From an uncultured Bacteroidota bacterium (GTDB lineage: Bacteria; Bacteroidota; Bacteroidia; Chitinophagales; Saprospiraceae), in contig CALEYM010000186.1 in assembly GCA_937926185.1 (NCBI GenBank), positions 1-20,127 on the forward strand: 20,127 nucleotides of DNA, written 5' to 3'. Positions 8,495 through 17,300 of this stretch are shown in pieces. Position 1 is the stretch's first letter. Every line of letters begins with the position of its first letter. Under the pieces are notes generated by a model. That model was not told where the DNA came from. It made no database searches and saw only the letters and a program-made list of their open reading frames with translations. The position numbers and the translations under genes are program-made.

Positions 8495-10024
8495 TTAGCC
8501 GGCTGTTTCGGCCATCGCGCGGTTGAAATGGTCGGGCGCTTCAGCCAGGCGGCGGGCGCTTTCTTCCCGCCCCAAAACTACGGCCATATCGAATACGGCA
8601 GGCCCTTTCATCGTTCCGGCCAATGCCAGCCGGAGCAAAGGCAGTATTTCGCCGGGTTTCAGGCCCTGATCCTGAATGAACTGTTTGACCTGCTCTTCCA
8701 AAGTTGCCGCTTCGTAAGGATTAGTCCGGCTAACGATCCCGGCCAATGCTTCCAGCGCCGGTTGAAAACCCGGGTTCCATTTTTTCCGGATCGTTTCTTC
8801 GTCATACACCTGAACGGGCCCGAAGAGATAAGAGCCTTGCTCCACGAAATCGGGCAAAAATGTGGCCCGTTCTTTCATCAGGGCTGCCACTTTGGTCAGG
8901 AAAGGCAGGTCGGAGCGGTAGCCGCGGGCCGCGGCGAGGGGTTGGATATGCGCGGCCAGCGCGGCGTTGTCGGCGGCATGAATGTAGCGCTGATTGAACC
9001 ATTTGGCCTTTTCATAATCGAAACGGGCGCCGCTTTTGCCGATGTGTGCCAGGGAAAAAGCCCGGATCAGTTCGTCCATGCTGAATATTTCCTGGTCGTC
9101 GCCGGGGTGCCAGCCCAGCAGGGCCAGAAAGTTGATGGTGGCTTCGGGCAGGAAACCCGTGTCGCGAAAACCGGTAAAGCTGTCTTCCGGATTTTCCGCT
9201 TTCCAGGGCAGCGGAAAGACCGGAATACCGAATTTGGCGCCGTCGCGTTTGCTCAGTTTGCCATTGCCCGCGGGTTTAAGGATAAGGGGCAGGTGGGCAA
9301 ATTGCGGCATGGTGTCCGTCCAGCCGAAGCCGCGGTACAGCAGCACGTGGTGCGCCGTGCTGGGCAACCATTCCTCGCCGCGGATCACGTGCGTGATGCG
9401 CATGAGGTGGTCGTCCACGATATTGGCCAGGTGATAGGTAGGCATGCCGTCGGCTTTTAGGAGCACTTTATCGTCCAGTTCGCTGCTTTGGAACACCACA
9501 TCGCCCCGGATAAGGTCGCGTACAAGGATATCTTCCCCGGGTTCCACTTTCAGGCGGATGACATGGTGTTCGCCGCCGGCCAGCCGGCGTTGCACTTCTG
9601 TGGCCGGCAGGTTCAGGCTGTTTTGCAGCGTCCGGCGGGTATGAAAGTTGTAGGTAAAATTTTCGGCGTTCTGCCGGGCATTTTCCAGCGCTTCCGGCGT
9701 GTCGAAGGCGTAGTAAGCATGGCCGCGCTCCACCAGTTCGCGGGCATATTGGCCATACAGGTCTTTCCGGTCGCTTTGGCGGTAGGGTCCGTAATCACCG
9801 CCAAAACCCAGGCCTTCGTCGGGTATGAGGCCTGTCCATTTAAGCGAATCGATAATATATGCTTCGGCGCCGGGCACATAGCGGTTCTGATCCGTATCTT
9901 CGATGCGCAAAATAAAGGCGCCGCCGTGGTGGCGGGCAAAAAGGTAGTTGTATAAAGCGGTGCGGACGCCGCCGATGTGTAAGGCGCCGGTGGGCGAGGG
10001 AGCAAATCGAACGCGTACAGACAT
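8495..10024 (-). CDS. gltX: Glutamyl-tRNA synthetase
   Basis: This class I aminoacyl-tRNA synthetase charges tRNA-Glu with glutamate using ATP in the cytoplasm. At 509 residues it has the usual length. The N-terminal catalytic domain carries the HIGH-type motif as HIGG at residues 16-19 in the context FAPSPTGALHIGG, then RIEDTD at 40-45, and the KMSKS-type motif as KLSKR at 256-260 followed by DGA. HVIRGEEWLPST at 212-223 is typical of the family. The region that in E. coli holds the zinc-binding cysteines here reads YYAFDTPEALE, so this is a zinc-free type. The segment after KLSKRDGAKFG, with PVFPLPW, is typical of Bacteroidota enzymes as I recall them. The C-terminal helical anticodon-binding region is present. 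The ATG at 10024 gives the normal N-terminus MSVRVRFAPSP. No clear ribosome binding site is seen. It is divergent from the deacetylase gene across a 169-base gap. Confidence 0.98.
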   Translation of the reverse strand: MSVRVRFAPSPTGALHIGGVRTALYNYLFARHHGGAFILRIEDTDQNRYVPGAEAYIIDSLKWTGLIPDEGLGFGGDYGPYRQSDRKDLYGQYARELVERGHAYYAFDTPEALENARQNAENFTYNFHTRRTLQNSLNLPATEVQRRLAGGEHHVIRLKVEPGEDILVRDLIRGDVVFQSSELDDKVLLKADGMPTYHLANIVDDHLMRITHVIRGEEWLPSTAHHVLLYRGFGWTDTMPQFAHLPLILKPAGNGKLSKRDGAKFGIPVFPLPWKAENPEDSFTGFRDTGFLPEATINFLALLGWHPGDDQEIFSMDELIRAFSLAHIGKSGARFDYEKAKWFNQRYIHAADNAALAAHIQPLAAARGYRSDLPFLTKVAALMKERATFLPDFVEQGSYLFGPVQVYDEETIRKKWNPGFQPALEALAGIVSRTNPYEAATLEEQVKQFIQDQGLKPGEILPLLRLALAGTMKGPAVFDMAVVLGREESARRLAEAPDHFNRAMAETAG

Positions 10025-10193
10025 GTTTGCTTCGGAGCAGATCAGGGCCGTTTCAGCGGGATAAAGGGGCCCTGCACAAATTTTGACCGGTTAAAAAATA
10101 ATTTTCAGGTTTCACAGTTTGAGCCATTCGGCCCAAGGGATTGCAAAAGTAGGGCTTTTTTGCTTTGACGCCTGTTGAATATCATATATTAGA
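10025..10193. promoter_or_regulatory. Divergent promoter region between gltX and deacetylase gene
   Basis: This 169-base gap separates two divergently transcribed genes and so must hold both start regions unless one gene is read from farther away. It has an AT-rich tract around 10090-10106. The part next to the deacetylase start is also AT-rich (ATCATATATTAG). No complete -33/-7 pair with standard spacing was found for either direction. One exact -7 octamer for gltX is listed separately. Confidence 0.5.
10144..10151 (-). promoter_or_regulatory. Candidate -7 element for gltX
   Basis: The minus strand reads TACTTTTG, an exact match to TAnnTTTG and identical to the octamer before the small gene at 8395. 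It lies about 120 bases upstream of the gltX ATG, giving a leader of roughly 110 bases. A TTG at the -33 distance is absent, so the call is tentative. Confidence 0.33.
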
Positions 10194-10874
10194 ATGATGT
10201 ATTTCGTTAAAACGCCAAAACTTGTACAGGCGCTGATGCCCGCTTACCTTTGGAATGTTCCAACGGAGGAGAAAATTTTATACCTCAGCTTCGACGACGG
10301 ACCCATCCCCGAAGTCACACCCTGGGTGCTGGATACGCTGCGCGCCTCCGGCGCAAAAGCTACTTTTTTTTGCGTCGGCGAAAATGTGCAACGCCATCCT
10401 GCCATTTTCCGGCGCCTGCTGGCCGAGGGCCATTCGGCGGGCAACCATACCTTCAACCACCTGAACGGCTGGCATACCGACAACCGGGCTTATTTCAACA
10501 ACATCCGGCATTGCGCCCGCCTGGTGCGGAGCAACCTGTTTCGCCCGCCTTACGGACGCCTGCTGCCCGCCCAACGCGCTTTTCTGGAGCGCCATTACCA
10601 TATCGTGATGTGGGATGTGCTGAGCGGCGATTTCGATGCCCGCATCAGCGCCGAACAATGCCTGGAAAATGTGCTGCATCACGCCCGGCCCGGCTCTATT
10701 GTCGTGCTGCACGACAGCCTGAAAACGGAGGCTAAACTGCGTTTCGTGCTGCCCCGCCTGCTCGATCATTTTGCCGGGGAAGGCTATCGCTTCGACGCGC
10801 TGCCGATGCAACGGCCGGTGGAGCCCTCTTCGTTGGGGTACCGGGCGAAACAAATATTTAAAGTCAAAATGTAA
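10194..10874 (+). CDS. Polysaccharide deacetylase family protein (NodB homology domain)
   Basis: This 226-residue single-domain carbohydrate esterase family 4 protein is predicted to remove N-acetyl groups from an amino-sugar polymer in a metal-dependent reaction; the substrate cannot be told from sequence. All five family motifs are visible: SFDDGP (32-37, with the catalytic base D34 and metal ligand D35), HTFNH (85-89, the metal-binding histidines), RPPYG (117-121), DVLSGDFD (141-148) and VLHDS (171-175). No signal peptide or membrane anchor is seen; the N-terminus MMYFVKTPKL is short and runs straight into the domain, so the protein may be cytoplasmic or exported by an unusual route. Two ATG codons stand side by side at 10194 and 10197, and either may be used. 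It converges on the DinB-like gene with only 11 bases between stops. Confidence 0.95.
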   Translation: MMYFVKTPKLVQALMPAYLWNVPTEEKILYLSFDDGPIPEVTPWVLDTLRASGAKATFFCVGENVQRHPAIFRRLLAEGHSAGNHTFNHLNGWHTDNRAYFNNIRHCARLVRSNLFRPPYGRLLPAQRAFLERHYHIVMWDVLSGDFDARISAEQCLENVLHHARPGSIVVLHDSLKTEAKLRFVLPRLLDHFAGEGYRFDALPMQRPVEPSSLGYRAKQIFKVKM

Positions 10875-10887
10875 AAGTTTTGATTTT
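10860..10887. terminator. AT-rich palindrome spanning convergent gene ends
   Basis: AAAGTCAAAA at 10860-10869 pairs with TTTTGATTTT at 10878-10887 to give a 10-base-pair stem with one G-T wobble and an 8-base loop. The loop holds part of the deacetylase stop codon, and the right arm overlaps the stop codon of the DinB-like gene. Each strand ends the hairpin in a run of T (TTTT or ACTTT), so it could end transcription from both sides. The stem has only one G-C pair, so it is weaker than a classic rho-independent terminator. Confidence 0.5.
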
Positions 10888-11329
10888 AAACACTTTCCAG
10901 ATGATGCTTCAGGTGCCGCACATAGTCCTCGGCCAGCATTTCAAGCGTCCAGATTTCGGGGGCTTCCGGTGAACCCATTCGGCAGGTGAGCCGCCAATCC
11001 CGGGCTGCCATTTGTTTCCAGATATGGGCAAGATGCCGGTTGAGCAGTACCCAAAGTTGCAGCAGATCGGCCGGGGGATAATCCAGGTAGTTTTGCAGGC
11101 GCACCCAGTCGTCCTGCCGGTACAGGATATGTACGGGTTGCGTTTCGTGTTGCGCGCGCACAAAACGCTGGATATTGTTCTGTGCAGAATCGACCAGGTG
11201 GCCGATAATCTCCTTCGGGCTCCATTTGCCCGGGGCAGGCCGGGCCGCAAACGCGGTTTCCGGAACGCTTTTGAGCAGGTCCGCCCGGCGCCCGACGGTA
11301 TCGGTTAATTCGTTGATCAGGTATTGCAT
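10886..11329 (-). CDS. DinB/YfiT-like putative metal-dependent hydrolase or transferase
   Basis: The 147-residue protein has the size and pattern of the DinB superfamily, a four-helix bundle that holds a metal ion with three histidines. The helix-start motif GKWSPKEIIGHLVD at 34-47 supplies H44, and the C-terminal helix YVRHLKHHLESV supplies H139 and H143 with the usual HxxxH spacing (H142 also present). Family members include damage-inducible DinB and bacillithiol S-transferases, but most are uncharacterised, so the reaction and substrate are unknown. There is no signal peptide, and it should be cytoplasmic. The ATG at 11329 fits the family's normal N-terminus. It follows the 2915-residue giant gene by 40 bases on the same strand, so read-through co-transcription is possible; no separate promoter was found in that gap. 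Confidence 0.9.
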   Translation of the reverse strand: MQYLINELTDTVGRRADLLKSVPETAFAARPAPGKWSPKEIIGHLVDSAQNNIQRFVRAQHETQPVHILYRQDDWVRLQNYLDYPPADLLQLWVLLNRHLAHIWKQMAARDWRLTCRMGSPEAPEIWTLEMLAEDYVRHLKHHLESV

Positions 11330-11369
11330 GCTGTTTATGAAGCCGTTGTGAATCCGGAAGAAAAATGCC

Positions 11370-14300
11370 TCAGTCCACCACTGTCACGTCCCCTTTCATC
11401 AGCACCTTTTGTCCGTTGAGCAGCAACACCTCGGCATACCAGACGAAAACGCCGGGATTCACGAGTTTGCCGCGGCAGTAGCCGTCCCAGCCCTGTTTTT
11501 CGTCGTTGGGCTGGATGTCTTTTTTATAAAATACCACGTTGCCCCATCGGTCGTACACCTGAAAGTTATTGATGCGGTCGACGGTATTGTCGGCGGCAAA
11601 AAGCAGGAAGCGGTCGTTTTTGCCGTCTTCTTTGTTGGGGCTGAAGGCGTTGGGCGCCCAAAGGCGCGGGTCGCCTATCCGGATGACGATGCTCGAACGG
11701 TCTTCGCAGCCGTACCGGTTGATGACCGTGACGGTGTATACTATGTCGGCATAAGGATCGATGATGACCTTGAACAGGTTGTTCGTTAGCGTCAGGTGTT
11801 CTATGGGCGACCAGATCACCGTGTCTATTTCACTGTAGGGCACATCGATATAGGCGGTGAGGGTAGCAGAGCCCCCAAAATCCAGGTCGATGTCCGGCCC
11901 CAGTTGCACATTCAACCCGGGCAGTTCGGGAAAATCGAGCGTATCGGCGTATTCGCAGCCGTTGGCATCCTGAATGACCAGGTTGTATTGTCCGGGATGC
12001 AATTGGCCGAACTGGCTCGATGTGCCGAATGTGTTGCCGTTATCCAGGGAAAACACAAAAGGGCCGGTTCCGCCTTGTACTTCTTCCACACGCACCATGC
12101 CCGGTTTGCCATCGCAGCCGGGCGGATCGGTGAACATTCTGATTCCGGTCGGATAATTGGTGTTTTCCGAAACAATAGTCAGGTCAATGGCAGTGCAACC
12201 GTTCTTCGTATCGGTGACCTGCAGGAAATAAACGCCCGTGGCGTCAACCAGGAGAGCGGATTTGGTAGAATCGGACCGCATATTGCCGTCGGTAGTGCTC
12301 CATAAATAGGTAATGCCGGGGCCGGAAGAAGAACCTTCGGCCTCCAGGTATCCTTCAACTACCGTGCAGTTCAGTTCGAATGCCGGACCCGCCTCTGCAA
12401 GCGGAGGCAGGGTGTCCTGCGAAACAGTGGCCGCCGCCGCGGAAGAGCAGCCGTTTACGACATCAAACACATCGAGGCGGTATTGGCCAGGCCGGTTGAC
12501 CGCCGGGGTCAGGGTGCCTGCGCCTGAAATAATACTGGGGCCGCTCCAGGTATAGGAAAATCTGCCGCCCTGTGCGCTGCCGCTGCCGTCGAGCGTCACT
12601 TCTTTCACGACACAGGTGAGCGGCCCGGGTTGCGCCACAGTCGCCTGTGGTTGTTGCACGTCGACCGGCACAAGGAACCCGGCAGTGCCGGTACAGCCGT
12701 TAAAGGAATCGGTGACGGTGACCCGATACCATCCTCCGGCGCTGACCACCGGTTCGGGGCCATCGGCGCCTGAAACAATGGTTCCGCTTTGTGTTGACCA
12801 TTTATACAAAACATTTTTCCCGCCGGCGGAAGTGGCAATGGTTTTCAGGCTGATCTGTTTGGTCGCACAGGTAAGCGTGTCCGCATCGCCGGTAAGCACC
12901 GTCGGAGGCTCGACATTTTGATAAACAGCGGCTATGGCCCCGGCCGTACAGCCGTTGAGCGTATTGGTCACGATCAACTGATAATCGCCCGGGGCCGTGA
13001 CAGTGGGTGTCAAAGTGCCCGCGCCCGCCGTGATCTGGCCGTTTGTGGTCAGCCATTGGTAGGTGTTGTTACCGTTCGAATCCTTGTCCATACCCTGAAG
13101 CGTCAGTTCGGTGACAATGCAGGTGAGTATGTCCGGCGCGACTACGTCCGCCGTCGGCGTATCCATATCCTGCCCGGCTGAGACGCTGGCCGAATTGGTA
13201 CAACCATTCTGCAGGTTGGTGACGATAAGGGTATACAGTCCCGGTATGGCAATAAGCGGGTTCAGGGTATTTTCGCCGGACAGGATCAGGCCGTCGGGGG
13301 TATCCCAAAGGTAGTTGAAGCCGGCGCCGGTACTGCTGCCGCTGCCGTCGAGCCGTTGTTCCGGCGTGTTGCAGTTGAGCATAACGGGGCTGCCGGCATT
13401 TACCGTTGGCGCCAGCGTGTCCAGTGCCACGGCAACGCTTGCCGTGGCGGTGCAAAGGTTGAGGGTGTTGGTTACCGTCAGCAGGTAGCTGCCGGCAGCG
13501 TTGACGGTCGGGACAGGCGTGTCGGCGCCGGAAAGGATATTGCCGCCGTTTTGAGCCGTCCATTGATAGCTGAACAGCGGACCGGCGCTGCTGCCCGCGG
13601 CGAACAGGGTCACTTCATTCACAATACAAGTTAGCGATGCCGCCGAATCGGCCGCGGCAAGGGGCGGGTCTGTATCACGGGTCACCATAACCTCGGCCGT
13701 TGCCCAGCAGTGATTCGCGGCATTCGTGACCGTAAGTAGGTATACACCCCGCGCGTTGATCACCGGATTCAGGGTTTGGGCGCCTGTCAGGATGTTGCCG
13801 TCTGCCGTTTGCCAGTCGTATTGCGGGTTGGGGCCAGCATTGGAGGCGCTGCCCACAAGCCCAAACATATCGACGGCACAGTTCAGTTGGGCTGCCGGGG
13901 CGATCGCGGCCGTTGGCAGCGTTGTATCCTGACCAACGGTCGCCGCGGCCGCGGCGGTGCAACCGTTGATAAAATTGGAAATAAGCAGTTGATAATCGCC
14001 GGGTTGATCCACTACCGGCGCCGTTCCGAACGCGCCGGAAAGAATATTGCCATTGGCGGTCGTCCAGGCATAATAAAACATCGGCCCGGCGCTGCTCCCC
14101 GCGGCGCTCAGGGTTACCTGTTTGGTTTGACAATTGATCATGGCCGGCGGGGCAATAATTGCCTGCGGCGGCGTAATATCGCGGATCACCGTTACCGAAT
14201 CGACCGTGCTGCAGCCATTGGAAGGGTTGAATACCGTCAGCGTATACATCCCCGGCTCATCCACAACAATCTGTGTGCCGCCGCCGCCGCTAACGATATG

Positions 14301-17300
14301 CCCACCCGCCGAGGCGGTCCATTGGTAGGTATAGTTCGGGTTGGCCGCGCCGCCACCCAGAGTCAGGCTGTCGAAGACGCACGTCAGGGCCATGTCAGGG
14401 CCGGCCTCCGCTTGCGGCGAATCCATGTCGAGCAGGATCAGCACCGACGCAGTCGACGTGCAGCCGTTGCGGGTATCGGTCACGATGATCGTGTACTGGC
14501 CGGAACGGTCCACTTCGGGCGACAGGGAATTAGGCCCGCTCAGGATATTTCCGGTGAAAGAAGTCGTCCATTGATAGGAGAAAAACGCTCCCTGGCTGGA
14601 GGCACTGCCGTCGAGCGACAACACGGGTACCGCGCAGGACAAAACTGCAGGTGCGCCGGCGTCGGCAAGCGGCGGATCGAGGTCTTGTCCCACGTTGACC
14701 GTGAACTGCGCCTCGCAGTTGTTGGCCGTGTTTAAAATTCGCAGCATGTACTGACCCGGCGCATCTACTTCGGGAGTCAGGGTATTTGTGCCCGATAGAA
14801 AATGGCCATTGGCCGTCTGCCAGTTGAATTGAAAATTAACTCCGGAACTGGAAGCCGTGCCGTCGAGCTGAACCGATTGCGCGACACAGGTCAGCATGGC
14901 AGGCGGCAGTATCGATGCGACGGGCACGTTCACGTCTTTCGTCACCTGTACCGTGGCGCTGGCCGTGCAATGGTTCGAATTGTTGGTCACGACGAGTTGG
15001 TAATCGCCGGGCGCGTCCACCAGGGGCGTAAACGTATTGGCGCCAGAAACAATACTGCCGTTTGTCGTCAGCCATTGTATACTGAATCCCGGGCCCGTGC
15101 TGCCGCTGCCGTTCAGCGAAACCGAGGTGTTTGCGCAGGTGATCAGTCCAGGCGCCCCGGCATTGGCAGCCGGCGGTACTTTATCTTCCGAAATGGTCAC
15201 GGCATCGGAAGCGGTACAGCCGTTGTCCGTATTAGTCACCAACAGGGTGTACGTGCCGGGTTGATCTACCACGGGCTGTAAAGTATTGTTTCCCGAAACA
15301 ATATTGCCGCCGCCGGAGGCCGTCCACAAATAGATGAACTCAGGGCCCGTACTGGACATACTGCCGTCGATTTTTAGTTCGGTAATGCCGCAATTCAGCA
15401 AACCTGCCGGGCCGGCCTCGGCCACCGGGTCTGTCAGGTCGGAGCCTACCAACACGCCGGATACGGCCGTGCATCCGTTCGTGATATCCGTCACCACGAG
15501 GCGGTACAATCCCGGTGCATTCACGACCGGCGCAATAGTGTTGGGGCCCGACACGATACCGGGCCCGGTCCAGGAGTAGGTAAAATCCGCCCCGGTACTG
15601 GAGGCGCTGCCATCGAGCGACAGCTGCTGGATCGCACAGGTGAGCGTGTCGTTGGGGCCGGCATCGGCTTTGGGCACACCCACGTCGGCGGGCACCGTTG
15701 TGGTGGCGCTGGCGGTACAGCCGTTGAGGCTGCTGGTCACCACCAAACGGTACGTACCGGCGCTGAGCACCACGGGGTTGAGGGTGCCCTGACCCGAAGC
15801 AACAGCACCTGCCGGCCCGATCCAATTGTAGGAAAATCCGGCGCCCGCGCTCGACCCCGTGCCATCCAGGGTGACACTGTTGACGGTGCAGGTAAGCGGA
15901 GGCCCGGGCGAGGTAACGGCAACAGGGGGTGTAATATTCTGCCCTACCGTTACCGCGGATGAGGCCGTGCAGCCGGATTGTTTGTGCACCACGATCAGTT
16001 GGTAACTGCCCGGCGCGTTCACTACCGGGAACAGGGTATTTGCGCCGGACACAATTTTTCCGTCCTGCGTGTACCATACGTAGGCATACGCCGTACCCAG
16101 GGAAGAGCCGCTGCCATTGAGGGCCTGCTGTTTGATGGCACAGGTAAGGTCTTGTGCGGTAGCGGTGTTGGCTACCGGTATGACTTTCAATTCGGAAACG
16201 GTAATATTTGCCGCGGCAGTACAACCATTCTCCGCATTGAGAATAGTCAGCGTATAGGCGCCCGGCTGATCGACGGTGGGCGTAAGGGTGTTCTGGCCGC
16301 TCACGAAATTGCCGTTGGGGGTAGCCCACTGATAAAGGTAGGGACTGCCCGACGACGAGCCGGCGCCGTTGAGTTGCAATTGCACCGTCGCACAGGTGAG
16401 CGGGGCGGCGGGGGCGATGGCGGCTACCGGAGGAGTAATATCCTGCGTCACGGTGACGCTGGCGCTGGCGGTACAGCCGTTCAGTTGATTGCTCACCACC
16501 AATTGATAAGTACCCGGTTCGTCTACCTGGGGCAAAAGCGTGCCCTGGCCGCCGGCGATATTTCCGTCAGCGGTACTCCAGGCGTAAGTGATGTTGCCCC
16601 CCACGCTTGAACCGACTGCATTCAGCGTCAACGATTGGGTGACGCAGGTGAGCGGCGCCGCCGCCGCAACCGCGGCCTTCGGGAGAATGATCAGACTGAT
16701 CACATCGGCGTCATCGGAGGCGGTGCAACCGTTTACCGTGTTTACTACTACCAGTGTGTACCGGCCGGCGGCATTAACCACGGCGTTATCGAGCGTTTTG
16801 GAACCCGAAAGGATACTCCCCGGATTGGCTACCCACTGATAGCTGATGCCGGCGCCGGTCGTGGAGCCTGTGCCGTCGAGTGTAGCCGTGGGATTGGGAC
16901 AGGTCAGTTGCTTGTCGGCGCCGGCAATAGCCGTTGGCGTGTTGAAGTCGGCGCTGATCGTTACGGTGCTTTGCGCGCTGCAACCATTTTGAGCGTTGCT
17001 GGCTATGAGGGTATAAGTGCCCGGCGCATCAATCACCGGGTGCAGCGTATTGGCGCCGCTGACAAAGTTACCGCCGTTGGTTTGCCAGTTATAAGTTATC
17101 TGCGGGCCGGCCGATACGAAGCCATTGAGCGTCAGTTGAGGGCTTTTACAATTCAAAGTCGCATTGGCGCCGGCATAAACGTACGGCGGGGTGCTGTTTT
17201 TCAGTACCGTCACGCTCGCGGTTGAAGTGCAACCACTCGACAGATTGGTAACGGTCAGTTTGTAAATGCCGGCTTTATCCACCACCGGGGTCAGGGAGTC

